Part shown: positions 34,744 through 43,734 of the stretch, piece after piece
Layout: each line of letters starts with the position of its first letter
How positions within the stretch are numbered: the first letter of the stretch is position 1
Assembly: GCF_004745595.1 (NCBI RefSeq)
Contig: NZ_SRLH01000007.1
Location: 175,636 to 239,635 of the forward strand
Reading direction: 5' to 3'
Origin: Flavobacterium humi
GTDB taxonomy: Bacteria > Bacteroidota > Bacteroidia > Flavobacteriales > Flavobacteriaceae
Length of the DNA: 64,000 nucleotides
Translations under genes and position numbers: made by a program
The notes under the pieces: model-generated
The model's input: only the letters and a program-made list of their open reading frames with translations
Told to the model about the DNA's origin: nothing
Databases searched by the model: none

Positions 34744-35775
34744 ATGAAAATTCTTCAGGTAATAGATACGCTGGATGTAGGCGGAGCTGAAAAGGTTTTT
34801 GTGGATATGTGCAATATCTTACATGAAAACCATCAGGATGTTACGGCTTTGTTTCTGTTGGAAGGAGGCATTTTAAAGAAAAATATGCATGCCGGGATTC
34901 CGTTTTATGAACTGCACAGAAATGGCAAATGGAGCTTGAAATCGATGTACAAATGCAGTACGATCCTTAAGCAATTTGATATCGTCCACTGCCATTCCAC
35001 CCATGTTTACCGGTATGTTAGGTTGATAAGTCGTCTTTTTTCACTAAAAAACACCAGGATTATCTTTCAGAACCACCACGGGATTATCGCCATCAATAAC
35101 AAAGTGCCGCTTTTTTTTACTTCGATCCTTAAGCCCGACTATTATATCGGTGTAAGCGACCTCCTTATCCAATGGGGCATCCATGAGATGAAAATCAGGA
35201 AAGACCGTACATTTCTGCTGGAAAACATCATCATCAAACAGGAAATAATAAAAAAAACAGGAATACTGAAACCCTATGACCTGTTGCTGGTATCCAACAT
35301 CAAAGAAAACAAAAACCAATTGTTGGCCGTTCAGGTAGCGGAAAAACTGGATTTGTCATTGCTTTTGGTAGGGAAAGTACAGGACGAAAAATACAATGCC
35401 GTTTTGCACGAGGCAAGTACCGCGAAAGTGGCATTTGCAACAGATTGCGACAATGTCCAGCCTGTTTTGGGCGAAGCAAAACTCGGATTGCATACTTCCC
35501 TGTATGAAACCGGCCCGCTTGTGCTGATTGAATACCTGGCGCAAGGAATGCCTTTTCTTTCTTATGAAACAGGAGAAGTCGCAAAAATGCTCAAACCCTA
35601 TTTTCCGGAATATTTTATAGATAATTTTGATTGCGGGCAATGGGCCGAAAGGGTTACAAAGCTTTTGTCGCAAGATGCCGATACGGAAAAAATGCAGCAA
35701 GTATTTGAAAAATATTTCGGGGCAGCACAGTATTTCAACAAACTTATAGCTATTTACCAGTGTATAAAAAATTAA
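34744..35775 (+). CDS. Glycosyltransferase family 4
   Basis: A GT-B enzyme of 343 residues opening MKILQVIDTLDVGGAEKVF, the typical GT4 start with a glycine loop. FQNHHGIIAIN and LLLVSNIKENKNQLLAVQVA mark the transition to the donor domain, and SLYETGPLVLIEYLAQGMPF near residue 257 is the E-x7-E region. It lies 16 bp after the GT2 gene and overlaps the next gene by 16 bp. Confidence 0.87.
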   Translation: MKILQVIDTLDVGGAEKVFVDMCNILHENHQDVTALFLLEGGILKKNMHAGIPFYELHRNGKWSLKSMYKCSTILKQFDIVHCHSTHVYRYVRLISRLFSLKNTRIIFQNHHGIIAINNKVPLFFTSILKPDYYIGVSDLLIQWGIHEMKIRKDRTFLLENIIIKQEIIKKTGILKPYDLLLVSNIKENKNQLLAVQVAEKLDLSLLLVGKVQDEKYNAVLHEASTAKVAFATDCDNVQPVLGEAKLGLHTSLYETGPLVLIEYLAQGMPFLSYETGEVAKMLKPYFPEYFIDNFDCGQWAERVTKLLSQDADTEKMQQVFEKYFGAAQYFNKLIAIYQCIKN

Positions 35776-36881
35776 CAATCGTATCGGATACAGCCATTCT
35801 TAAAAAGGATGGAATCTATTATGCTTTCGGGCCTGTGGTAAACGAACTGGAAAGTTTTGAGCATTTGTTCGATGAGATTACCTGGATCGGGTTTAACAGG
35901 CCGGATAAAAAAGATGATTTGTCTATGAAAGCGATAACCTCGACAAAAGTTACGGTTATTGCCTTACAAGAAATCGGAGGGAAAACGTTGTTTTCTTCCC
36001 TGAAAATACTTTTGCGTTACCCGGTTATGTTTTTTATCATCTTCAAAAATATACTAAAGGCCGATGTTGTCCATACGCGGGCGCCGTCTCATCCTGCTTT
36101 TATTGCTGTTTTGATTTCATTTTTGGTCCGCAATAAGATATGGTGGCATAAATTTGCAGGAAGCTGGGATGCAGGATCATTGCCCTTTTTTTACAGGATC
36201 CAGAAAAATGTCCTGTCCAAAGCCAAACATACCAAAGTAACCATTAACGGATTTTGGGAAAACCAGCCCAAACATTGCCTTTCTTTTGAAAACCCTTGTT
36301 TGTCCAATGAAGACATCAAAAAAGGGAAAATAATTGCCGGCTCGAAAAACTTCAGCCCGCCGTTCGTGTTTTCTTTTGTAGGGCGTCTGGAAAATGCCAA
36401 AGGAACCGACAGGATCATTGAAGCGCTACAAGGTATTCCGTTGGAAAGTATTGAAAAAGTGCATCTTATAGGTGACGGTCCTTCTAAAGCAAGCTACCAG
36501 GCTGCCGCTGCTTTTTTGGGGGATAAAGTTGTTTTCCATGGTTTTTTGGATAAGGAAAAAGTACACGAGCTGTTGTCACGGTCCCATTTTTTATTGTTGC
36601 CGTCCAATTCTGAAGGTTTTCCTAAAGCCATTGCCGAAGGAGCGTGTTATGGCGCTATCCCGGTAGTTTCCGGCGTAGGGAGCATCAGTCATTATATTAC
36701 CGGTCAAAACGGGTTCCTGTGGGACATCAATGGAAATATTCCTTACACATCCGTGTTGCAAAAAGCAATACAAACCGAAGAAAGCCGTTTAAAAGAAATG
36801 GCAACAAACGTTTTAGAGTTAGCGGAAAAGTTTACTTTTGACAATTATATAGCGCAATTGCAGCAACAGTTGTTTAATTGA
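35760..36881 (+). CDS. Glycosyltransferase family 4
   Basis: A GT-B enzyme of 373 residues. FVFSFVGRLENAKGTDRIIE near residue 202 opens the donor domain and NSEGFPKAIAEGACYGAIPV near residue 282 carries E-x7-E. Translation probably begins at GTG 35760, which gives VYKKLTIVSDTAILKKDG; this overlaps the preceding gene by 16 bp and no nearby ATG fits. Followed after 15 bp by the polymerase/ligase gene. Confidence 0.85.
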   Translation: MYKKLTIVSDTAILKKDGIYYAFGPVVNELESFEHLFDEITWIGFNRPDKKDDLSMKAITSTKVTVIALQEIGGKTLFSSLKILLRYPVMFFIIFKNILKADVVHTRAPSHPAFIAVLISFLVRNKIWWHKFAGSWDAGSLPFFYRIQKNVLSKAKHTKVTINGFWENQPKHCLSFENPCLSNEDIKKGKIIAGSKNFSPPFVFSFVGRLENAKGTDRIIEALQGIPLESIEKVHLIGDGPSKASYQAAAAFLGDKVVFHGFLDKEKVHELLSRSHFLLLPSNSEGFPKAIAEGACYGAIPVVSGVGSISHYITGQNGFLWDINGNIPYTSVLQKAIQTEESRLKEMATNVLELAEKFTFDNYIAQLQQQLFN

Positions 36882-36896
36882 TGAAAAAATAAAAAT

Positions 36897-38240
36897 ATGC
36901 CAATCAGGACTAACAACTACTTAAATGTTATATCGCTGCATCTATTGTTAGGTGTTTTTCTTTTTGTATTTCGTCCTGTTTCGGTTGTATACGCCATATT
37001 TATCCTGGTAGGCGGATGTTATATCATCATCAAAAACAAAAACCGGAACAATGAGGTGCTGTTTTGCGCCGCTTATCTTGTGGGAGCTGAGGTTTTCCTG
37101 CGGATGACCAAAGGGAACATCGGAAACGAATTTGCCAAATACGGCGTTATCATCTTTATGCTGCTGGGCATTTATTTTAAGGGAATTTCCCGGAAAAGCA
37201 TCCCTTTCTGGTTTTTTTTCCTATTCTTGCTCCCTGGGATTATTTACGGTGCCCTGAATTTAAGTTTTGATGTAGATATCCGAAAAGCTATCGTCTTCAA
37301 TATCTTAGGGCCTGTTTGCCTGGCCATTTGCAGTATTTATGCCGTAGACAAACCTTTTAGGTTAACCGATTTTGAAAAGATGAGCCGCTGGATGCTCTAT
37401 CCCATAGCCGCCATGCTGATTTACCTGTTCCTATACAACCCGAACATACGCGATGTGGTTACCGGAACCGATTCCAATTCTGCCACTTCAGGAGGTTTCG
37501 GGCCTAACCAGGTTTCTACCGTATTGGGTTTGGGGATGTTTTTGGTTTTTTCGAGGTTGCTGTTTTTCTCCAAAAATATTTTTGTTATCGTTTTCAATGT
37601 CTGCTTTTTACTTGCATTAAGTTACCGTGGCCTGATCACTTTTTCCAGAGGAGGCGTTTATACGGGCCTTATGATGATTATTGTGCTTCTTTTGGCGGTG
37701 TATCCTTTCGTTTCCCTCAAAGGCAGGTTCAAGATCAATCTCGTAGGGTTTTTCCTGGCTGTTTTTGGCGTTGGGGTTTTTACGTACAGCGTTTCGCAGA
37801 CCGGCGGGCTTATTTTAAACCGTTATAAGGGAGAAGATGCTTTGGGAAGGGAAAAAGCAAGCAAGTTTTCCGGGCGGGAAGAATTGGCCGCTTCCGAATT
37901 TGAAATGTTCCTCGAAAACCCTATCACAGGAATTGGGGTAGGAAAGAGCAAGGAAATCCGAAAGGAGATGATTGGTATCGAATCGGCATCGCATAACGAA
38001 ATTACCCGTATGCTTTCCGAACACGGTATGTTAGGGATTTTAGGGTTAATTATCTTGCTGGTAACCCCTTTGCTTTTCTATGTCAATAACAAACAGCACA
38101 TCCTCCTGTTTTCCTTTTTCATTTTCTGGTTGCTTACCATAAACCATGCTGCCATGCGTATTGCAGCGTCGGCTTTTATTTATTCATTAACGTTATTAAA
38201 GGTCATACTCGTTGAAAAACCTGTTGTACATAGGGAATAA
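36897..38240 (+). CDS. O-antigen polymerase/ligase family membrane protein (Wzy/WaaL)
   Basis: A 447-residue protein with about 11 membrane helices. The large periplasmic loop near residues 335-375 contains ENPITGIGVGKSKEIRK and SASHNEITRMLSEHGMLG, the conserved H-N-x-x-x-x-x-L-x-x-x-G region of the O-antigen ligase/polymerase family. It either polymerises repeat units on the periplasmic side (Wzy) or ligates glycan to an acceptor such as lipid A core or protein (WaaL/PglL-like). Sequence alone does not separate these. No other polymerase candidate is in the window. Confidence 0.85.
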   Translation: MPIRTNNYLNVISLHLLLGVFLFVFRPVSVVYAIFILVGGCYIIIKNKNRNNEVLFCAAYLVGAEVFLRMTKGNIGNEFAKYGVIIFMLLGIYFKGISRKSIPFWFFFLFLLPGIIYGALNLSFDVDIRKAIVFNILGPVCLAICSIYAVDKPFRLTDFEKMSRWMLYPIAAMLIYLFLYNPNIRDVVTGTDSNSATSGGFGPNQVSTVLGLGMFLVFSRLLFFSKNIFVIVFNVCFLLALSYRGLITFSRGGVYTGLMMIIVLLLAVYPFVSLKGRFKINLVGFFLAVFGVGVFTYSVSQTGGLILNRYKGEDALGREKASKFSGREELAASEFEMFLENPITGIGVGKSKEIRKEMIGIESASHNEITRMLSEHGMLGILGLIILLVTPLLFYVNNKQHILLFSFFIFWLLTINHAAMRIAASAFIYSLTLLKVILVEKPVVHRE

Positions 38241-39222
38241 ACTGTCTTCCCACGGATTGAACAAGACGACCATAGAAACACTTGGGCCTCTTTTGGAACA
38301 AGAAGGATATGCTGTTACCTATGCTTCCTCTAAAAAAAGTTTGCCGTTGCGGTTGTTGGATATGCTTTTGGCAGTGGCCCGCGGCAGTACATCAGATTAT
38401 GTTTTGATCGATACCTACAGCACTTCGAGTTTTTGGTATGCCTTTGCTACGGCGCAGTTATGCCGTCTGCTCAGAATGCGGTACATCCCTATTTTGCATG
38501 GAGGGAATTTACCCGATCGGTTGGCTAAAAATCCATCGCTTTGCAAAATGCTGTTTGGGAATGCTTACCGGAATGTGGCGCCTTCAGGCTATTTGTTCGA
38601 AGCATTCAAGGCAGAAGGCTATGCTAACCTGGCTTTTATCCCGAATGTATTGCAACTGGAAGAATATCCATGTAAGGACAGGCCTTCGATACAGCCTAAA
38701 ATATTATGGGTGCGGGCTTTTGCTTCCATTTACAACCCTAAAATGGCAGTTGACGTATTGCATCGGCTGCAGCAAAAATACCAGGACGCTTCTTTATGCA
38801 TGGTAGGTCCCGATAAAGACGGCTCATTGGCCGAAACCCGTAATTATGCTGATGAGATAGGAGTTGTATCTGTCACTTTTACCGGGAAATTATCCAAAAA
38901 AGAATGGATTGCCCTATCGGAAGAATATGATGTTTTTATCAATACGACCCATTTTGACAACACGCCGGTAAGTGTCATGGAAGCCATGGCCCTGGGAATG
39001 CCTGTAGTGACAACAAATGTGGGAGGTATCCCTTTTTTGCTTAACGATGGCCAGGAAGCATTACTCGTAACAGACAACGATGCCAAAGGTATGGGCGATG
39101 CCATAATCAGGTTGATAGAAGAGAAAGGATTATCGGATAAAATTATTGGCAATGCCAGGGCCAAAGCGGCAAACTGGGATTGGGACACGGTGAAAGTAAA
39201 ATGGGATGCAGTGTTAAAATAG
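38212..39222 (+). CDS. Glycosyltransferase family 4
   Basis: A GT-B enzyme of 336 residues beginning at TTG 38212 (LKNLLYIGNKLSSHGLN). ILWVRAFASIYNPKMAVDVL near residue 165 opens the donor domain and FDNTPVSVMEAMALGMPVV near residue 247 carries the E-containing motif (Asp-Asn-Thr-Pro type). It overlaps the polymerase gene by 29 bp. It is the last glycosyltransferase before the large phosphoglycosyl transferase. Confidence 0.85.
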   Translation: MKNLLYIGNKLSSHGLNKTTIETLGPLLEQEGYAVTYASSKKSLPLRLLDMLLAVARGSTSDYVLIDTYSTSSFWYAFATAQLCRLLRMRYIPILHGGNLPDRLAKNPSLCKMLFGNAYRNVAPSGYLFEAFKAEGYANLAFIPNVLQLEEYPCKDRPSIQPKILWVRAFASIYNPKMAVDVLHRLQQKYQDASLCMVGPDKDGSLAETRNYADEIGVVSVTFTGKLSKKEWIALSEEYDVFINTTHFDNTPVSVMEAMALGMPVVTTNVGGIPFLLNDGQEALLVTDNDAKGMGDAIIRLIEEKGLSDKIIGNARAKAANWDWDTVKVKWDAVLK

Positions 39223-39277
39223 CCTTTCTAAAGGATTATTGACTGCAATTAATTTCCATATTCCTTTAAATATTCGT

Positions 39278-39285
39278 TATTTTTG
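39278..39285 (+). promoter_or_regulatory. Probable -7 promoter element (TATTTTTG)
   Basis: TATTTTTG matches TAnnTTTG exactly and lies 33 bp before ATG 39319, in a 96-bp gap with no gene. No TTG sits at the standard -33 distance. It would give the large phosphoglycosyl transferase gene its own transcript. Confidence 0.5.
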
Positions 39286-39318
39286 TCTCGTTATTTTTTG
39301 CCCTAAAATACAAAACCA

Positions 39319-40704
39319 ATGAACAATGGAAGAAAAATACACTTTGAAATTTCTGAAAGAAAAATTCTTCTCAGGATTTTTGATGTGGTGTTTGTTTTGA
39401 TGTTATTACACCTGTTGGGAAGCATTTTTGATTTCCATTATTTCAAGATTTCCACCACCAATTTTTATTGGACGCTGGTATTGTCTTTATATATTTTGTT
39501 TTTCGGGACGGTTTTTGAAATGTATAACCTGCAGGTTGCCAGCAATCAGTTCCAGGTGACTAAAAGTGTTGTGCTCGCCAGTACTTCTACCGTATTGGTT
39601 TACCTTCTCACACCTTTCTTTACGCCGGTTTTACCGGAAAACCGATTGCAGATACTATTGTTTTACCTGGCTATTTTATCGGCATTGCTGTTATGGCGCT
39701 TCTTGTATGTGAAATTTTTTGCTTCGACCCGTTTCCTGAAAAGTGTTATCCTGGTGTGTGAAAATGACGAGCTTTCCGAACTGGTAAAAGGGCTGCAGTC
39801 CGTCGATCCGCATTACAGGATTGTCGGGTACGTAAATTCCGGGACAAGCGGTAATGGTGGCCATTCGGTTGAAGCCATCGCATTAACGGAACTGGAGGAA
39901 TTCATCAGGAAGAACAACGTATCGGAAATTGTCATCGCTTCCCAAAAAACAGAAGGGATTACTGTTGACCTTTACAATAAACTCATTAAACTCCTCGAAA
40001 ACGGCTTGATTGTCCGCGAATATACACAGGTATACGAAAGTCTTACGCAACGCATTCCTGTTCAGTATGTTGCGAGGGATTTTTATAAATACTTCCCTTT
40101 TTCCAGAAGCAACCACAATCAATTGTACCTGATGCTGGTAAGGGCCGTTGAGATTTTGTTCGTTTTATCTGGTTTGTTGGCCGGGATGATGTTTTTGCCT
40201 TTTGTCCTGATTGGGAATGCCATCGGAAACCGGGGCCCGTTGTTTTATACTCAGGAAAGGGTAGGGAAGAACGGAAATGTGTTCAGGATTTATAAATTGC
40301 GTTCGATGGTCACCAATGCAGAATCTGCAGGTGCTGTTTTTGCTACGGTAAACGATTCCAGGATTACCCCGTTTGGTAAATTTTTAAGAAAATCCAGGCT
40401 CGACGAATTCCCACAGTTCATCAATATCCTTAAAGGTGATATGGCCGTTATCGGTCCGCGGCCGGAAAGGCCTGTTTTTGTAAAGGAAATTGCCGAAATA
40501 ATGCCTTTTTACGAAACCCGGCATGTGGTAAAACCCGGATTGACCGGTTGGGCACAGGTGAATTATTCTTATGGGGAAACTATCGAGGACAGCCTTATCA
40601 AACTGCAATACGATTTGTACTACATCAAGCACAGGAGTATCTTCCTGGATTTCAACATCACCATAAAAACCATCAGTACCGTTTTATTTTACAGGGGGCA
40701 ATAA
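39319..40704 (+). CDS. Undecaprenyl-phosphate glycosyl-1-phosphate transferase, large type (WcaJ/CpsE-like)
   Basis: A 461-residue initiating enzyme. Four membrane helices lie within residues ~15-135, a Rossmann-like CoA-binding-type domain at ~140-240, a hydrophobic segment at ~272-300, then the catalytic domain with YKLRSMVTNAES, the Asp-Glu pair in KSRLDEFPQFINILKGDM, VIGPRPERP and KPGLTGWAQVNYSYG. It starts a polysaccharide by loading a hexose-1-phosphate on undecaprenyl phosphate. As the second initiating enzyme in this locus it suggests a separate glycan from the one begun by the small enzyme at 5237. It converges on the Lnb-like gene with a 5-bp gap and no visible terminator. Confidence 0.93.
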   Translation: MNNGRKIHFEISERKILLRIFDVVFVLMLLHLLGSIFDFHYFKISTTNFYWTLVLSLYILFFGTVFEMYNLQVASNQFQVTKSVVLASTSTVLVYLLTPFFTPVLPENRLQILLFYLAILSALLLWRFLYVKFFASTRFLKSVILVCENDELSELVKGLQSVDPHYRIVGYVNSGTSGNGGHSVEAIALTELEEFIRKNNVSEIVIASQKTEGITVDLYNKLIKLLENGLIVREYTQVYESLTQRIPVQYVARDFYKYFPFSRSNHNQLYLMLVRAVEILFVLSGLLAGMMFLPFVLIGNAIGNRGPLFYTQERVGKNGNVFRIYKLRSMVTNAESAGAVFATVNDSRITPFGKFLRKSRLDEFPQFINILKGDMAVIGPRPERPVFVKEIAEIMPFYETRHVVKPGLTGWAQVNYSYGETIEDSLIKLQYDLYYIKHRSIFLDFNITIKTISTVLFYRGQ

Positions 40705-40709
40705 TAATA

Positions 40710-41816
40710 TTACCGGTCTTTTTTCAGGAGTAATCTTGCCAGTTGTATTCCCGTGGCAATAATAAGCGGTAAGACGATGATCAAGTGCACTTTTGAGAAC
40801 ATATAAATCAGGTAGCCGCCTAATAAAAACAAACTGGCCCAGCAAATCTTTTTGATCCATTTGGTGTTGTTCCTAAGTATGAAGAATGCCAGCGGCAAAA
40901 ACAAAGGATTGAAAAGTAGCACATTGTAATTCCATAATAACTCCCTGTGGTACGAATACATCCCGATCATCGAAAATAACAATCCGATAGAGCCCAATAG
41001 GGAAAAATAAAGGACGTTTGTCGCTTTTTTGTTCAGAAGGATAACTACCAGAAGAACTGCGATCAAAGAGTAAATACTGTCCAGGAAAGAAAAAGCTTCT
41101 GTCCTGTTGGCTTTAAAATTTGTAGTGGTTTGGGTCACCAAAGGCTTGTTTTTATACGAAGTGTTTTTTAGGACATTCATCAAATCCAGCGGAAGGAACA
41201 ATGTTTCAGCCTGATGGTCAACTCTTTCCCCAAAAATAATATTGATGCCCAATTGCATGTAATAATGATGGTTGGCATACGGGAAAAGCACATTCCTGTA
41301 ACTTTCGGTCTTGTGCAAGGTATTTTTGATTGGTTTGCCTTTCAAAACGGAATTGACCACATCTATTACTTTGGTGGTACAGTTCCTGTCAATGAATTTA
41401 TAGGTGTAAAACCGCTCGTCAGAATACATGGAGGTATGGAGTTTCTCATATATCTCTTGCTTTTCGGCTAAGGAAATATTGAGGACCTGCTCGTAAACAG
41501 ACCTGTTCTCTACTTGGTAACTGTACTCAAAATCAGCATACGGATAGGAAGCGGCGTAGTATTGCAAATCTCCTTTTACGAATTTCAGGATGAAATTTTC
41601 GGTCCTGAAATCGAACATTCCATAATTGTAAATCGCATCAAAATGAGTTACCGGATCCTGGATCCTTAAGGCGGTATGGCCGTAAAGCGTGTGGGATTCA
41701 TCGGCGACATCGACCGTAAGGATACTTACTTTCGTGTTTTCCGTAATAGGGGAATGCTGCGAAAATCCGCTGAAAGAGGCCAAAATACAGAAAAGCAGCA
41801 GTAGTTTTTTATTCAT
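40710..41816 (-). CDS. DUF4105 / Lnb-type membrane protein (putative lipoprotein N-acyltransferase)
   Basis: A 368-residue protein with a cleavable signal (MNKKLLLLFCILASFSGFSQ), a periplasmic DUF4105 domain and five membrane helices from about residue 245. In the domain, SHTLYGHTALRIQDP near residue 40 holds a conserved His, and FIDRNCTTKVIDVV near residue 140 a conserved Cys. DUF4105 is the N-terminal domain of Lnb, the lipoprotein N-acyltransferase described in Bacteroides; His and Cys would fit a thioester acyl-transfer mechanism. Assignment rests on family memory and architecture. Confidence 0.75.
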   Translation of the reverse strand: MNKKLLLLFCILASFSGFSQHSPITENTKVSILTVDVADESHTLYGHTALRIQDPVTHFDAIYNYGMFDFRTENFILKFVKGDLQYYAASYPYADFEYSYQVENRSVYEQVLNISLAEKQEIYEKLHTSMYSDERFYTYKFIDRNCTTKVIDVVNSVLKGKPIKNTLHKTESYRNVLFPYANHHYYMQLGINIIFGERVDHQAETLFLPLDLMNVLKNTSYKNKPLVTQTTTNFKANRTEAFSFLDSIYSLIAVLLVVILLNKKATNVLYFSLLGSIGLLFSMIGMYSYHRELLWNYNVLLFNPLFLPLAFFILRNNTKWIKKICWASLFLLGGYLIYMFSKVHLIIVLPLIIATGIQLARLLLKKDR

Positions 41817-41825
41817 GGGAATATT

Positions 41826-42923
41826 TTATCTGAAGATGCTTAAATCCACTTTCAATGAAAAAACATTGGAATATAAGGCGGCACTTTGGTTCCCTAAATC
41901 GGTCAAGGCATAATCTACGGAAATGCCCCTGTACTGGAATCCAACCCCGAAATTAGGCTGGAACCCTGTTTTGTTGGAACCGTCGAGTTGTTGTATTTTC
42001 TGGAAATTGCCAAATCCTACCCGTAAAAAAGCCAGGTCGTTATAACCGCCTTCAAATCCTATGGCCGGATCAATGCTTACGAAACTGGATGAAATAAGGT
42101 CGTTGGTCTGTTGGAACTGCATGTTCAGGTTTGCAGAAGCCAATAAGGACATTTCGTTATGGAATTCGAATTTTTTGGCCATTCCCAATTGTGCTTTGGG
42201 CAACGTGATCTCGCTGGTTTCAGGCAAATCCTGGTTTTGCAGCGGGTTTTGTGTCTGGGCGTCTTTTATTTTCTGAAATTCCTCCTCATCAATGTTCCAG
42301 ATGTTGTATGTAGTGGTAATGTCCCGTACCATTAAGCCGAATTGCCAATTGTCCCTTTCAAACTGGAGCCCCACATCAAAACCGAATCCCCAGGAATTGG
42401 CAAAATCACCGATAATCCTCCTGATGACTTTGGCATTGACACCGTATTGAAACCCTTGTATTGGCAGTTTGCGGGCATAGGAAAACGTAAAACCGTAATC
42501 GGCTGTAGAAAATAAGCTGATGCGGTTGTAATCAATATTTCCGTTGGAATCGATTAATTCTGTGGTATTCAGGATGTCATCCACCCCAAATCGTATAATA
42601 GAAGCGCCCCAGGCACTCCGGTCGTCTATTTTTTTGGCAAAACCGGCATAGTCGTATTTGGCTATATTGGCAAAATAACTGGCATGCATAAGGGCTCCCT
42701 GGCTATCTTCGATCTTGAGCAGGCCCGCAGGGTTCCAATAACCGGAATTTACATCGGCCGTATGGGCCACCATTGCATTTGCCATACCAAAAGCCCGGGC
42801 ATCTACACCAATATTCATGAATTCGTTTGAATATTTACGAATTGTCTGCGCTTGTGACACGCTGAAACCAAGTATAAATAAGAGAGAAACTAGTTTTTTC
42901 AACGGAAAATTAATTTTAGACAA
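41826..42923 (-). CDS. PorV/PorQ-like outer-membrane beta-barrel protein
   Basis: A 365-residue protein with a signal peptide ending SVSQAQ and a barrel of alternating strands. The segment NIGVDARAFGMANAMVAH near residue 37, followed by DVNSGYWNPAGLLKI, is the start seen in the PorV/PorQ family linked to type IX secretion, and the C-terminus (FSLKVDLSIFR) ends in a barrel-type strand with an aromatic. No other type IX gene is in the window, so whether it is PorV, PorQ or a paralog is undecided. The Lnb-like gene follows after 9 bp on the same strand. Confidence 0.78.
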   Translation of the reverse strand: MSKINFPLKKLVSLLFILGFSVSQAQTIRKYSNEFMNIGVDARAFGMANAMVAHTADVNSGYWNPAGLLKIEDSQGALMHASYFANIAKYDYAGFAKKIDDRSAWGASIIRFGVDDILNTTELIDSNGNIDYNRISLFSTADYGFTFSYARKLPIQGFQYGVNAKVIRRIIGDFANSWGFGFDVGLQFERDNWQFGLMVRDITTTYNIWNIDEEEFQKIKDAQTQNPLQNQDLPETSEITLPKAQLGMAKKFEFHNEMSLLASANLNMQFQQTNDLISSSFVSIDPAIGFEGGYNDLAFLRVGFGNFQKIQQLDGSNKTGFQPNFGVGFQYRGISVDYALTDLGNQSAALYSNVFSLKVDLSIFR

Positions 42924-42977
42924 AGATTAAATAAAAAACTGATATAATAAACTCTGGAATGTATAAACTTATTGTAT

Positions 42978-42985
42978 TAAATTTG
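42978..42985 (+). promoter_or_regulatory. Probable -7 promoter element (TAAATTTG) of pssA
   Basis: TAAATTTG fits TAnnTTTG and is 29 bp before ATG 43015. A CTG at 42954-42956 could serve as an imperfect -33 element with a 21-bp spacer. The gap also carries the upstream region of the divergent PorV-like gene. Confidence 0.5.
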
Positions 42986-43014
42986 CCGAATCTATAATTC
43001 AAACTATTTTCCAG

Positions 43015-43731
43015 ATGAACATTAAAAAGCACATTCCCAATATCATCACTTTATTGAATCTATTTTGCGGTTGCATTGCTTTGGTATTTGTGAGTGAATT
43101 CAAATTTGAAATGGCTTTCCTTTTTGTTTGCCTGGGCATATTCCTGGATTTTTTCGATGGATTTTTTGCCCGGCTGTTTAAGGTTTCGAGCCCTTTGGGA
43201 CTGCAATTGGATTCGTTGGCAGATATGGTGACCAGCGGGGTTGTCCCGGGGTATGTGATGTTTATGCTGTTGAAGAATGATTATACCAATGCTCCTGCCG
43301 TTTCCTTTTTGCCTTATCTTGGATTTGTCATAACCCTTGGCGCCTGCTACCGTTTGGCCAATTTCAATATCGATACCCGCCAGACGGATTCATTTATAGG
43401 ATTACCAACTCCTGCCAATGCGCTTTTTATGCTAAGCCTGCCCCTGATTGCCATGCACCACCAAAATTCCACGATTGTGGATTGTCTTGGGAATCAATGG
43501 GTTTTGATAGCGATCACTCTTTTAAGCGCTTATATCATGAATGCCGAAATACCGTTGTTTTCCCTAAAAATCAAGGATTTCAGCTTCAAGAAGAATACTT
43601 TGCAGATTTTGTTTCTGGCATCATCTATTATTTTACTGCTGGTTTTCAGGTATTTGGGGATACCGGTGGTGATAGTGTTTTATATCCTGCTTTCGATAGC
43701 TAATAATGCCATGGCTAAAAAGGCCAGTTAA
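43015..43731 (+). CDS. pssA: CDP-diacylglycerol-serine O-phosphatidyltransferase
   Basis: A 238-residue inner-membrane enzyme that makes phosphatidylserine, the precursor of phosphatidylethanolamine. The CDP-alcohol phosphotransferase motif D-x2-DG-x2-AR-x8-G-x3-D-x3-D is complete around residues 47-70 (DFFDGFFARLF, then LGLQLDSLADM). About seven hydrophobic helices are visible. Preceded by its own -7 element; the next gene begins 3 bp downstream. Confidence 0.93.
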   Translation: MNIKKHIPNIITLLNLFCGCIALVFVSEFKFEMAFLFVCLGIFLDFFDGFFARLFKVSSPLGLQLDSLADMVTSGVVPGYVMFMLLKNDYTNAPAVSFLPYLGFVITLGACYRLANFNIDTRQTDSFIGLPTPANALFMLSLPLIAMHHQNSTIVDCLGNQWVLIAITLLSAYIMNAEIPLFSLKIKDFSFKKNTLQILFLASSIILLLVFRYLGIPVVIVFYILLSIANNAMAKKAS

Positions 43732-43734
43732 TGT

